A DNA stretch of 19,819 nt, taken from positions 1 through 19,819 of the forward strand of contig JBMFVP010000028.1 of the NCBI GenBank assembly GCA_049965935.1, written 5' to 3'. Shown piece after piece: positions 7,543 through 15,203 of the stretch (position 1 is the first letter of the stretch; each line of letters begins with the position of its first letter). This stretch comes from Thermocladium sp049965935. Lineage in GTDB: Archaea > Thermoproteota > Thermoprotei > Thermoproteales > Thermocladiaceae. The position numbers were made by a program, and so were the translations under genes. The notes below the pieces were generated by a model. That model had not been told where the DNA came from, did not search any database, and worked only from the letters and a program-made list of their open reading frames with translations.

Positions 7543-7675
7543 AGGGCATTATTAGAGTCATAACTCCTCCCAAACGATAAGGGTTCCCGGGAATCTGGAG
7601 ACCAATCCTTATAATCTAATTAAGGGGAACGTCTCATTATTGCTCCATCCAGTGAATTTTTGCGTCTCTATAATC

Positions 7676-7690
7676 TATGGATAATCCATA
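7676..7690. promoter_or_regulatory. 15-base perfect inverted repeat upstream of the protoglobin gene
   Basis: TATGGATAATCCATA is palindromic around a single central base. It lies about 40 bases before the protoglobin TATA box and 66 bases before its ATG, a plausible place for a dimeric regulator. No regulator is known for it. Confidence 0.4.
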
Positions 7691-7726
7691 ATTCTATCAT
7701 TAACTATAGAGGGGGATTCGGAAAAA

Positions 7727-7733
7727 TTTAAAA
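7727..7733 (+). promoter_or_regulatory. TATA box of the protoglobin gene
   Basis: TTTAAAA within GAAAAATTTAAAAAGC, with an A-rich BRE just before it, centred about 26 bases before ATG 7756. This fits a leaderless transcript. Confidence 0.75.
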
Positions 7734-7755
7734 AGCATTAAAAATTATTGATTCT

Positions 7756-8331
7756 ATGGATTTATTAAGTGATGTAGTTAATAAAGTATTCAAGGAGATC
7801 CCGCCCGTAATATTGTTTAATGAAGAGGATGCAAACATAATAATTAGGCATAAAGAGGCGCTTCTCTCTATTACGGATAAACTCGTGAAGGACTTCTATG
7901 ATATGCTATTCGCACACCCAGCAACCGCGGCAGTGTTTAGGGAGGGCGAGCGAGCCATTAGGGAGAAGAGCCTGCGGGATTGGTGGATCAGGACCGTGAG
8001 CGGCCCCTTTAATGAGGAGTATTGGAGGTGGCAAGCTTTTGTTGGAGTTGTTCACTTCCGGCGAAATATATCGAACAGCATGATGATGGGGATGTGGGCC
8101 TGGATTGTGGGGCAGGTTACTTACCTATTGATGGGGAAGATACCTAATGAGGAATTGGCTAGGCTTCAGGGGGCCCTCCTTAGGCTAGCCGTGATCAATG
8201 CGTCATTAACGGTGGCGGGGTATGAGGGATTAATGGAGAAGGGCTTCGCCGAGGAGGCTGGAGTCGATACTCAACTAATTAGGACAATAGTGACGCTGAA
8301 GGCGCAAGAAATGCAAAGGCCACGAGTGTAA
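7756..8331 (+). CDS. Protoglobin (single-domain haem globin)
   Basis: A 191-residue single-domain globin of the protoglobin/globin-coupled-sensor fold (PF11563), a cytosolic haem protein that binds O2, CO and NO in characterised archaeal relatives from Methanosarcina and Aeropyrum. The segment EEYWRWQAFVGVVHFRR places H100 as the proximal haem ligand; it lines up with VGLRHHR of the Aeropyrum protein as I remember it. The pre-motif helices (KDFYDMLFAHP, SLRDWWIRTV) and the following helix MWAWIVGQVTYLLMG are in family order. Length matches the stand-alone form (about 195), with no fused signalling domain. It has its own TATA box at leaderless spacing and an upstream inverted repeat. In an anaerobe or microaerophile it could sense or remove O2 or NO. 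The protein at 5323-5775 looks like a His-less relative. Confidence 0.88.
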   Translation: MDLLSDVVNKVFKEIPPVILFNEEDANIIIRHKEALLSITDKLVKDFYDMLFAHPATAAVFREGERAIREKSLRDWWIRTVSGPFNEEYWRWQAFVGVVHFRRNISNSMMMGMWAWIVGQVTYLLMGKIPNEELARLQGALLRLAVINASLTVAGYEGLMEKGFAEEAGVDTQLIRTIVTLKAQEMQRPRV

Positions 8332-8423
8332 ATAGATGAGGAATTCTCCCTTGCCTTTATATGTGGTTCAATTATCGGCGTAATCCAATTAAGTAGGAAT
8401 GCCGTAATGTGAGGAAAACCTCT

Positions 8424-9434
8424 TCAAGCTGGTTTGAAACCCTTCAATTGCATTTTTGTGTATCCAAAGCCCCTTGTGTATAGGCAGGAGAAAAACATGT
8501 GGAGAAATGCTGCAATATTAGTGGTTTCTTGAGTTGCATATGATAGAAAGTGCTCAACGTGAAGGGGGATGTTGTCATCACCTATTAAGTTATGTGAGGC
8601 GACGGCGATGTAACCCACCTCCTTATCTCGCATTATTGATAATAATTTCTGGACATGAACTACGCCATTATTGACTTGAAAATCCTCACCGGCCTCATTT
8701 ATGTATTTAACCATGTACTTATCATTATTTATTGTGAGCAAGGCGTCGCCAGGCGATGCTGGGCCTCCCTTCACTAGGTCTCTAATTATGCTGTATGAAT
8801 TAGCCCATAGGCTGGAGGATACATTTTTAAGTGCGGGAGCGCTTGAGTATGAATATCCAGCGCTGGGCCCTCTTTGGGGGGTTTGAATTAAATTATAGGT
8901 AATCATGCCTGCATTCCTGTTATTCTCAATGCTCTGTATTACCCGATTAACCCAAAGGTTTGATCGCTCAAAATTGCTCTTAGTTATGGTGGCTTTCCCC
9001 AATAAGTATGATCCATTTCCATTGATTACGATCATAGATTGCCATTTATCGGGCCCCACGGGATCCTGGGCATCGCTGATCGAGACAGAGAACGCAAGCT
9101 TCCTCTCATTGCCGGAGAGGGGACCACGGGATAATGCGTCGCTGACCTCATCATAGGCTAGCATTACGCCATAAATGGGTTGTATCCCAACAATATTAAT
9201 GCCTTGATACCTACTTACCGATACCGTGCTTACAATGTCCATTCGTGCTCCTCCAAGCAAGGAGTGATGCTTCATGATCTCTTTATCTTCATTAAACGGC
9301 ATTTCTATGCAGTCCATTGAGGCAGGACGGCTGAATCGCGTCATTGGATCATCATTGTCCTCGGACACGGCATTTGGATCATGCTTGTGCCTAGCATAGC
9401 AGACTCGTTGCCATGAGTCATATGTTAGAAACAT
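8424..9434 (-). CDS. Unrecognised 336-residue protein
   Basis: I do not recognise this protein. It appears soluble with mixed alpha/beta character: no signal peptide and no long membrane segment. Visible pieces are a His/Asp/Asn-rich amino end (YARHKHDPNAVSEDNDDP), a strand-rich middle (VSTVSVSRYQGINIVGIQPIYGVML, quoted in part: VSRYQGINIVGIQP), a Gly/Ser/Tyr stretch (GPSAGYSYSSAPALKNVSSS) and a carboxyl end with YIAVASHNLIGDDNIPLHVEH. Start: a TATA box (9457-9465) is about 27 bases before the ATG at 9434; an upstream in-frame ATG at 9449 would add five residues but lies only 12 bases from that box. It is divergent from the LeuC-like gene with 91-106 bases between, so the two might share regulation. 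It converges on the protoglobin gene. Confidence 0.7.
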   Translation of the reverse strand: MFLTYDSWQRVCYARHKHDPNAVSEDNDDPMTRFSRPASMDCIEMPFNEDKEIMKHHSLLGGARMDIVSTVSVSRYQGINIVGIQPIYGVMLAYDEVSDALSRGPLSGNERKLAFSVSISDAQDPVGPDKWQSMIVINGNGSYLLGKATITKSNFERSNLWVNRVIQSIENNRNAGMITYNLIQTPQRGPSAGYSYSSAPALKNVSSSLWANSYSIIRDLVKGGPASPGDALLTINNDKYMVKYINEAGEDFQVNNGVVHVQKLLSIMRDKEVGYIAVASHNLIGDDNIPLHVEHFLSYATQETTNIAAFLHMFFSCLYTRGFGYTKMQLKGFKPA

Positions 9435-9456
9435 TATTTTATGTGGCATGACTTAC

Positions 9457-9465
9457 TTATAAATC
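9457..9465 (-). promoter_or_regulatory. TATA box of the unrecognised minus-strand gene
   Basis: Minus-strand GATTTATAA, about 27 bases before ATG 9434. It is flanked by two copies of CTTACTTAT (9452-9460 and 9465-9473, plus strand), 13 bases apart. Confidence 0.55.
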
Positions 9466-9510
9466 TTACTTATGTATTATTATCCTTTGTTTTAACTTGT
9501 TTGAGAATAC

Positions 9511-9519
9511 CTTAAAAAT
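9511..9519 (+). promoter_or_regulatory. TATA box of the aconitase-like catabolic cluster
   Basis: CTTAAAAAT centred about 26 bases before ATG 9541. It selects that ATG over the in-frame ATGs at 9547 and 9553. Confidence 0.7.
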
Positions 9520-9540
9520 TTGTAATAAACATTATAAAGC

Positions 9541-10809
9541 ATGGGCATGACTATGGCTGAGAAGGTGCTGGCCGCTCATACTAATTCAGGTAAGGTTAAG
9601 GCAGGCGACTTCGTATTAGCCAGCCCAGACCTAGTCTTGTTGAATGATATAAGTGGACCCCTCGCCATAAAGCAGCTCGAAAACCATGGAGTTAATATAG
9701 CTATGCCAAGCAAGGTAGTGATGGTGTTGGATCACTTATCTCCTCCCCCCACAATAATGGCGGCACAAAATAATAAGTTAATGAGGTTATTCGCCGAGAA
9801 GAAGTCAATAAAATTATTTGATGTGGGGGAGGGAATAGAACATACATTGCTGCCCGAGAGGGATCTCATTAAGCCGGGTTACCTAGTGGCTGGGGGAGAC
9901 TCCCATACCGTTACCTATGGCGCATTCAATGCCTTCGGTTCAGGCTTTGGGGCAACCGATATGGCAGTGGCCATGGCTCTTGATCTCCTTTGGTTAAAGG
10001 TACCTGAAGCGCAGAAGTTTACTGTGGTGGGGCAAAGAGCCCCATTCACTACAGGAAAGGACTTGATTCTAACAATCATTAGGGATATAGGGGTTGATGG
10101 TGCTAATTACCAATCAATGGAGTTCATGGGAAGCGGGTTACTGGAGTTCAACATAGATGAATATATGGCTATCTGCAACATGTCAGTGGAGGCCGGAGCC
10201 AAGACCTGCATAATTGAGGCAAATGATGTTATTAAGGAATGGGCAAAGGCCAAGCTTGGTTCTGATGAGCATCAATACGTTAAGCCTGACCCCGATGCTC
10301 GGTACGTGGAGGAATGGACATATGATGCATCGCGATTGGAGCCCATGGTTGCGAAGCCTCATACTCCAAGCAATGCAGTGCCGGTGAGCGAGGTTGAGGG
10401 GATACACGTGGATGAGGTCTATATCGGCAATTGTGCTAATGGAACATTAACTGATTTGAGGCAAGCAGCATCAGTATTGAGGGGGCGACGAGCAGCTAAG
10501 GGGACTCGGCTAATAATAGTGCCGGCGACTCGAGGCATATATGTAGAGGCGTTACGTGAGGGATTAATTGATGTATTCATTAATGCCGGCGCAGTGATTT
10601 CGCCGCCCACGTGCGGTGCATGTGCCGGGCTTCATATGGGGCTCCTAGGCGATGGGGAAACCGCCGTCGCCACAATTAATAGAAACTTCATCGGAAGAAT
10701 GGGCTCCCCAAAGGCAAGCGTGTACTTGGCTAATGCATATGTGGCGGCGGCAGCGGCAGTGACTGGGGAAATAACTCATCCAGGTAAGATAATTAGGGGG
10801 CAAGGGTGA
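9541..10809 (+). CDS. Aconitase-superfamily large subunit (3-isopropylmalate dehydratase-like)
   Basis: A 422-residue large subunit of the archaeal LeuC/homoaconitase type, carrying the [4Fe-4S] cluster and acting with the small subunit that follows to move a hydroxyl between neighbouring carbons of a 2-hydroxy di- or tricarboxylate (or to hydrate the unsaturated acid). Cluster ligands are visible: C298 in GNCANG, and C358 and C361 in PPTCGACAG. GGDSHTVTYGAFNAFGSGFGATD (in part GGDSHTVTYGAF, from residue 118) and NRNFIGRMG (380-388) are family signatures. Length is normal for the archaeal two-subunit form. First gene of the cluster, with a leaderless TATA spacing; its TGA is five bases before the small-subunit ATG. 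Its name cannot be fixed: leucine biosynthesis is the default annotation, but the neighbours suggest a catabolic acid. Confidence 0.9.
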   Translation: MGMTMAEKVLAAHTNSGKVKAGDFVLASPDLVLLNDISGPLAIKQLENHGVNIAMPSKVVMVLDHLSPPPTIMAAQNNKLMRLFAEKKSIKLFDVGEGIEHTLLPERDLIKPGYLVAGGDSHTVTYGAFNAFGSGFGATDMAVAMALDLLWLKVPEAQKFTVVGQRAPFTTGKDLILTIIRDIGVDGANYQSMEFMGSGLLEFNIDEYMAICNMSVEAGAKTCIIEANDVIKEWAKAKLGSDEHQYVKPDPDARYVEEWTYDASRLEPMVAKPHTPSNAVPVSEVEGIHVDEVYIGNCANGTLTDLRQAASVLRGRRAAKGTRLIIVPATRGIYVEALREGLIDVFINAGAVISPPTCGACAGLHMGLLGDGETAVATINRNFIGRMGSPKASVYLANAYVAAAAAVTGEITHPGKIIRGQG

Positions 10810-10812
10810 TCC
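10805..10812 (+). promoter_or_regulatory. Ribosome-binding site deciding the small-subunit start
   Basis: GGTGATCC is a perfect complement of the archaeal 16S rRNA 3' tail and spans the TGA of the large subunit. Its GGTGA core ends five bases before ATG 10815, favouring that codon over the in-frame GTG at 10806. Confidence 0.7.
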
Positions 10813-10814
10813 AC

Positions 10815-11360
10815 ATGATAATTAGGGGAACCATTCACTTAGCTGGGGATAATGTGGATACTGATGTAATAATACCGGCAAGGTACCTAACATCAATTGA
10901 CCCGAACTACATAGTTGAGCACTTATTTGAGGGGGTTGAGCCGGATTTCCATAAGCGGATTACCCGGGGAGATATATTGATGGCTGGGAAGAACTTCGGC
11001 AACGGCTCCTCCAGGGAACAAGCAGCAATGGGCCTAAAAGCCGCCGGTATTAATGCAATTATTGCCAAGGGCTTCGCCCGCATATTCTATAGGAACGCCG
11101 TTAATATTGGACTTCCTCTCTTTATAGCTCCAAGCGCTATTGATTATGTGCATTCACTATTGAAGAGCGGTGGGGCCAGGGGAGTTGGAACATACATATT
11201 GTCCCTAGATGTTGGGGCCGAGATAGATGTGGAGGGGGGAGTCATTAGGATAGATGGGGAAACCTTCCCGTTCTCTCCATTGCCTGAATTCATAAAGGAA
11301 ATAATGCTTGGTGGTGGGATATGGCCATGGGTTAAATCCGTTATTGGAAAGAGGCATTAA
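10815..11360 (+). CDS. Aconitase-superfamily small subunit (3-isopropylmalate dehydratase-like)
   Basis: A 181-residue swivel-domain partner of the preceding large subunit. The opening MIIRGTIHLAGDNVDTDVII is typical of archaeal LeuD-type subunits, and GKNFGNGSSREQAAMGLK (about residues 58-75) is the substrate-carboxylate-binding NFG-GSSRE motif. The loop after VIIPARYL, known in IPMI and homoaconitase to help set substrate choice, reads TSIDP here, without the arginine of the YLRT type; the usual substrate labels therefore should be treated with caution. The length is somewhat above the usual 160-170. Translation is probably coupled to the large subunit. The gene ends about 60 bases before the transporter promoter, so the carrier has its own promoter. 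Confidence 0.9.
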   Translation: MIIRGTIHLAGDNVDTDVIIPARYLTSIDPNYIVEHLFEGVEPDFHKRITRGDILMAGKNFGNGSSREQAAMGLKAAGINAIIAKGFARIFYRNAVNIGLPLFIAPSAIDYVHSLLKSGGARGVGTYILSLDVGAEIDVEGGVIRIDGETFPFSPLPEFIKEIMLGGGIWPWVKSVIGKRH

Positions 11361-11410
11361 TGAGTTTTGCAATAGTTAATTTTTGTTTCAACATAAAACG
11401 TGTTAAATAA

Positions 11411-11420
11411 AAATATTTAA
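11411..11420 (+). promoter_or_regulatory. TATA box of the MFS transporter gene
   Basis: AAATATTTAA, with a second candidate TTAAATAAAA just before it (11403-11412). The nearer box is about 27 bases from ATG 11443. Confidence 0.5.
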
Positions 11421-11442
11421 GATGGCAAGTATTTATTTACAA

Positions 11443-12810
11443 ATGCAAAAAGATACTGGATACACCATAGCGGGCAGAATTGAGCGTATACCATGGAACT
11501 CCTTCTATACTAGGCTCGTCATTCTCCTCTCAATAGGGGAATTCTTCGAGCTGTACGACTTATTCCTAGGAGGCTTCGCGGCTGTGCCAATATCTAAGTA
11601 CTTCCATGTATCAATAGCTGTCTCCATATACTATACCGTGGCGGTGCTCTTCTTGGGGGCATTCATAGGCGCCATAGTATTCACAATTATCGGGGATGCG
11701 TGGGGACGACGAACAGCCCTCCTATTTAACTTAACACTAATGAGTTTGGCTTACCTGGCTACGCCGTTTGCCCCAAACATAGTTACGCTTGGAGCGCTGC
11801 GGTTCATCGCCGGGCTCGGCATTGGCCCTGAAGCATTAATTGTAATAGATATACTTAGCACTGAGTTCTTCCCGGCAAAATTCAGGGGAAGAGCCTTATC
11901 CACCGCATACACCATAGCTTGGTTAGCGCCCATAGTTGTGGCTGGATTGGCTTATGCACTGCTTCCCTATAAATACGGTGGATTATATGGCTGGCAATGG
12001 TTATTCATAATAGGGGGCCTAGGCATACTGCTTGTTTTACCGTTCAGGTTCCTAATCCCGGAGTCCCCCAGGTGGCTTGAGGTTCATGGACGAAAAGCTG
12101 AGGCGGAGGCCGTGGTAGCCAAGATAGAGAGCACTGCTAGGAGAGAAAAGGGCGAGTTACCGGAACCACCAAGGCTTGAGGTGGTGGAGAGCAAGAGAAT
12201 ACCGTTCAGTGAATTATTTAGTGGGGAATACAGGAAGAGAACCATAATGCTTTGGATATTCGAGTTCCTCCAGGCAGGCGTTTATTATGGATTCGCATCC
12301 CTCGCACCCAGCGTTCTCTACGCCAAAGGCTTCACCATAGTTAAGACCCTTGAGTACACCTTCATAATATACACATCCTACTTCCTGTCCTCAGTGGCCT
12401 CCATATTCGTCATAGATAGCGTCAAGTTCGATAGGAAATGGCAAACCGCTCTCGTGATGTTACTGATGGGCATCGATGGATTAGCGTTTGGATACGCCAT
12501 AACCCCCCTGGAGGCAGTGGCCACGGGCTTCTTGTTTGGCTTCCTATCCAACATATTCTCGAATGCATTTCATCAATATGGAGCTGAATTATATCCAACC
12601 AGGATACGCGCATTCGCAGATGGCGTTCAATACTCCCTCAGTAGGCTTGGTAATTATATTTGGTTAACTGCGTTACCACTAGTGCTTCAGTCCTATGGAC
12701 CTGGAGCCATGTATGCAGTGGTGCTAGTAATGGCTATAATCGTCTTCATAGATGTGGCCATATTGGGTCCACGCGCATCCCAGATCCAACTAGAGAACCT
12801 AAGCAAGTAA
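11443..12810 (+). CDS. MFS transporter, probably for a carboxylic acid
   Basis: A 455-residue, 12-helix major facilitator superfamily carrier in the cytoplasmic membrane. The loop between helices 2 and 3 has GDAWGRR, the family's GX3-DRXGRR-type motif; PESPRWL follows helix 6, as in the sugar-porter and related metabolite/H+ symporter groups. Helix 1 contains GEFFELYDLFLGG, whose acidic/Tyr/Asp pattern recalls acid-transporting MFS groups (AAHS, metabolite:H+ symporters). An in-frame ATG at 11422 would add seven residues, but TATA spacing favours 11443. Between the LeuCD-like pair and the lyase/CoA-transferase pair, it is the likely importer of the cluster's substrate. Substrate is inferred; a sugar porter is possible from PESPRWL alone. 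Confidence 0.85.
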   Translation: MQKDTGYTIAGRIERIPWNSFYTRLVILLSIGEFFELYDLFLGGFAAVPISKYFHVSIAVSIYYTVAVLFLGAFIGAIVFTIIGDAWGRRTALLFNLTLMSLAYLATPFAPNIVTLGALRFIAGLGIGPEALIVIDILSTEFFPAKFRGRALSTAYTIAWLAPIVVAGLAYALLPYKYGGLYGWQWLFIIGGLGILLVLPFRFLIPESPRWLEVHGRKAEAEAVVAKIESTARREKGELPEPPRLEVVESKRIPFSELFSGEYRKRTIMLWIFEFLQAGVYYGFASLAPSVLYAKGFTIVKTLEYTFIIYTSYFLSSVASIFVIDSVKFDRKWQTALVMLLMGIDGLAFGYAITPLEAVATGFLFGFLSNIFSNAFHQYGAELYPTRIRAFADGVQYSLSRLGNYIWLTALPLVLQSYGPGAMYAVVLVMAIIVFIDVAILGPRASQIQLENLSK

Positions 12811-12828
12811 TCATTCCTCATTGAAACT

Positions 12829-12838
12829 TGTTAAAAAA
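12829..12838 (+). promoter_or_regulatory. Possible TATA box before the DRE-TIM lyase gene
   Basis: TGTTAAAAAA about 26 bases ahead of a likely transcription start near 12860. This leaves a short leader carrying GAGGAG at 12864-12869 before ATG 12872. Confidence 0.45.
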
Positions 12839-12871
12839 TGATTTATTTCTCCATATACATATAGAGGAGCA

Positions 12872-13930
12872 ATGATAATAGATGATACATTAAGGGAGGG
12901 ATTACAGTCGCCCGGCATATCATTCACCATAGAGGAGAAACTGGAGTTAGCCAAGAAAATAAGTGCGGCTGGGGTTAAGGAGGCAATAGTGTCGCACCCA
13001 TCTGCTCATTACTCAGAGGTAGAGGTAACGAGGAGAATAGTGGAGGGCAAGTACTTTGATAGGGTTCTAGGCCTGGGGCGGGCGGTTCCATCAGATCTAG
13101 ATACCGCTGCGAGTGCTGGGGGAGGAATAGGCACTTATATACCATTTGAGCCAGCAGCTGCTGAGAGGGCACTGGATGCAGTTAAGTATGCCGTGAATAG
13201 ATATGGGCGCGGAAAATCATTCATAGAGGTCAGCATAACTAACGTGACTGCTTATTCAATGGATGGCTTAATTAAAATGGCGAAGAAATTAATGGATATA
13301 GGCGTCGATAGAATTCAATTAGCCGATTCCTTGGGCAATGCCTCGCCTTCATTTGTGGCCAGGGCCGTGCAAGGCGTGAAGAAATCAATAAACATACCCG
13401 TGGCGGTTCATTTCCATAATGATGTTGGGGCGGCAGTTCTTAACTCAATTACTGCAATAAAGCAAGGCGCGGATTATGTGGATACAACAATATTTGGCAT
13501 TGGAGAGAGAAATGGAATAGCCGATCTAGCCGTGACTTGCACCATACTTAGAATGGAGGGATACAGGGTGGAGATAAACATGGATGCATTGAGGGAGGCA
13601 TATGATTATTTAGGTAAATTAATAGTGGAAAAAGCCGGTGTGCAGCACTTTCGCGATAACTTCCCCATATTTGGCTCACACGTATCCACTCAAACCGCTG
13701 GAACTCATGCATCCTACTCGGAAATATTCAGGGAGAATAATTACTCGCTTAACGTGTATGTTGGGAAATCAATGATTAAACGAATAATGAGGGAATCCGG
13801 CATGGATGTAAGCGATGAGGAGGCCTCGGAATTAGTTAGGAGAGTTAAGGACCTAGCCGTAAAGACCGGCAGAACAATCAACATCAAGCAATTACTTGAC
13901 ATGCTTAGTGAGGTGAGGCGCAGTGCTTGA
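12872..13930 (+). CDS. DRE-TIM metallolyase (isopropylmalate/citramalate synthase or HMG-CoA lyase family)
   Basis: A 352-residue TIM-barrel enzyme of the pyruvate-carboxyltransferase superfamily (PF00682), making or breaking a C-C bond between an acyl-CoA and an oxo acid. D5-T-L-R8-E9 with Q12 is the DRE motif; H180-F-H182-N-D supplies metal ligands; GIGERNG (209-215) resembles the synthases (GxGERAGN) rather than the GLGGCPYA of HMG-CoA lyases. There is no C-terminal LeuA regulatory domain, so leucine feedback control is not expected, although homocitrate and re-citrate synthases also lack it. ATG 12872 has a GAGGAG site. Its TGA overlaps the GTG of the CoA-transferase by eight bases, so the two are translated together. 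With a CoA-transferase partner, cleavage of an acyl-CoA is more likely than synthesis (inference). Confidence 0.88.
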   Translation: MIIDDTLREGLQSPGISFTIEEKLELAKKISAAGVKEAIVSHPSAHYSEVEVTRRIVEGKYFDRVLGLGRAVPSDLDTAASAGGGIGTYIPFEPAAAERALDAVKYAVNRYGRGKSFIEVSITNVTAYSMDGLIKMAKKLMDIGVDRIQLADSLGNASPSFVARAVQGVKKSINIPVAVHFHNDVGAAVLNSITAIKQGADYVDTTIFGIGERNGIADLAVTCTILRMEGYRVEINMDALREAYDYLGKLIVEKAGVQHFRDNFPIFGSHVSTQTAGTHASYSEIFRENNYSLNVYVGKSMIKRIMRESGMDVSDEEASELVRRVKDLAVKTGRTINIKQLLDMLSEVRRSA

Positions 13931-15071
13931 GAAGCCTCTGGCGCTTGAGGTGGGGCAAATAGTGGCTGGACCCACTGCTGGATTGATGTTGGTGGATCTT
14001 GGATTTAATGTAATAAAGATAGAGCAGCCGGGGCGGGGGGATGTGGCTAGGCACTTCACGGGGCCCAGCAAGGGTAACTTCGCCTTTTTTAATAGGGGCA
14101 AGAGGAGCGTAACGCTAAATCTAAAGATGAGGGAGGGCCGAGAGGCATTCATCAAATTAGCGAGGAGGGCCGATGTCGTGATAGATAATTTGGGGCGAGG
14201 CACAATGAGTAGACTAGGGCTTGGTTATGAATCACTTAGCGAAATCAATGAGGGATTAGTGTACTTATCCATAAAGGGATATGGTTCTGGACCATATGAG
14301 GATAGAAATGCATTGGATTACCCAATAGAGGTAGAGACCGGGGTGGCGTACATGAATGGATTAAAGGGAAAACCAATGAGGCTGGGAGCATCCATTGTTG
14401 ATATGGCGGCTGCAATGATGGGAGTAATAGGGATCCTCCATGCCTTATTAAGACGACGAGAAACCGGTAGGGGAGGCTTCATAGAGGTGGGGCTATTCGA
14501 GGCAGCCATGTTCCTCATGGGGCAACACATAGCTTCGTATCAAGCCAGGGGAGGAGAACCGCTGCTTCCACTGAATGAGTCCGGATTCGCGTGGGCCATA
14601 TATGACTTCTTCGAAACCCTTGATAATAAGAAAATCTTCATAGCCGTGACCACCGACTCTCAATGGATGAAGTTCTGTGAAATATTCAAGCTAGAAGTAT
14701 GTAATTCCCCCCTCTACGCCACCAATGAGTCACGGTATGAGCACAGAAACGAATTAATACCGTTGATTTCAAGAGAAGTGGCTAAGCATGAATTGAATTG
14801 GATGATCAAGACCCTAAGGGACGCCGGCATAAGTTACGCCGTGCTTAATACCCCATGGGACTTACTTAATGATCCTCATGCCTCCACGAAGATGATTAAT
14901 GTGAGTTACGAGGGCAAGCAATTAAGGGTGCCTTTCCTACCTATAGAGAACGAATTATCCATCAGCAGTAAGGATCCGCCGCAATTGGGAGAAGATACGG
15001 ATACCATATTAAGGGAACTGGGATATAGCGATGAGGATATAATTAGGATGAGGAGCATAGGCGCAATATGA
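13923..15071 (+). CDS. Class III CoA-transferase (CaiB/BaiF family)
   Basis: A 382-residue family III CoA-transferase (PF02515), moving CoA between carboxylic acids through an aspartyl anhydride/thioester. The opening PLALEVGQIVAGPTAGLMLVDLG is family-like (quoted in part: VGQIVAGPTAG), with NVIKIEQPGRGD and RSVTLNLK next. The catalytic aspartate is most likely D132 in RNALDYPIEVETG, after GYGSGPY. Length is close to the family norm of about 390-400. GTG 13923 lies inside the end of the lyase gene and is preceded by a GAGGTGAGG site. Known relatives include formyl-CoA, succinyl-CoA:citramalate and itaconate CoA-transferases, so activation of the acid cleaved by the upstream lyase is a natural role. 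Confidence 0.9.
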   Translation: MLEKPLALEVGQIVAGPTAGLMLVDLGFNVIKIEQPGRGDVARHFTGPSKGNFAFFNRGKRSVTLNLKMREGREAFIKLARRADVVIDNLGRGTMSRLGLGYESLSEINEGLVYLSIKGYGSGPYEDRNALDYPIEVETGVAYMNGLKGKPMRLGASIVDMAAAMMGVIGILHALLRRRETGRGGFIEVGLFEAAMFLMGQHIASYQARGGEPLLPLNESGFAWAIYDFFETLDNKKIFIAVTTDSQWMKFCEIFKLEVCNSPLYATNESRYEHRNELIPLISREVAKHELNWMIKTLRDAGISYAVLNTPWDLLNDPHASTKMINVSYEGKQLRVPFLPIENELSISSKDPPQLGEDTDTILRELGYSDEDIIRMRSIGAI

Positions 15072-15170
15072 GTGGACTCAATGGGTTCAGTCGTTGGATC
15101 TCCTTAACTCCACAGTTTAAGAATTATTTTGTCATTTTATCACTGATCTATTATATTAGTGAAGCAGTCA

Positions 15171-15180
15171 GCTTTAAAAA
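15171..15180 (+). promoter_or_regulatory. TATA box of the HTH regulator gene
   Basis: GCTTTAAAAA centred about 28 bases before ATG 15204. It selects that start over the in-frame ATG at 15159, which lies upstream of the box. Confidence 0.65.
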
Positions 15181-15203
15181 GATCAAGAGAAGTCTCCATT
15201 ATT

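Noticed and set aside
8424..9434. PIWI/Argonaute or NurA-like nuclease
   Set aside because: The carboxyl end has a faint strand pattern reminiscent of PIWI, but no catalytic acidic tetrad or NurA motif can be placed.
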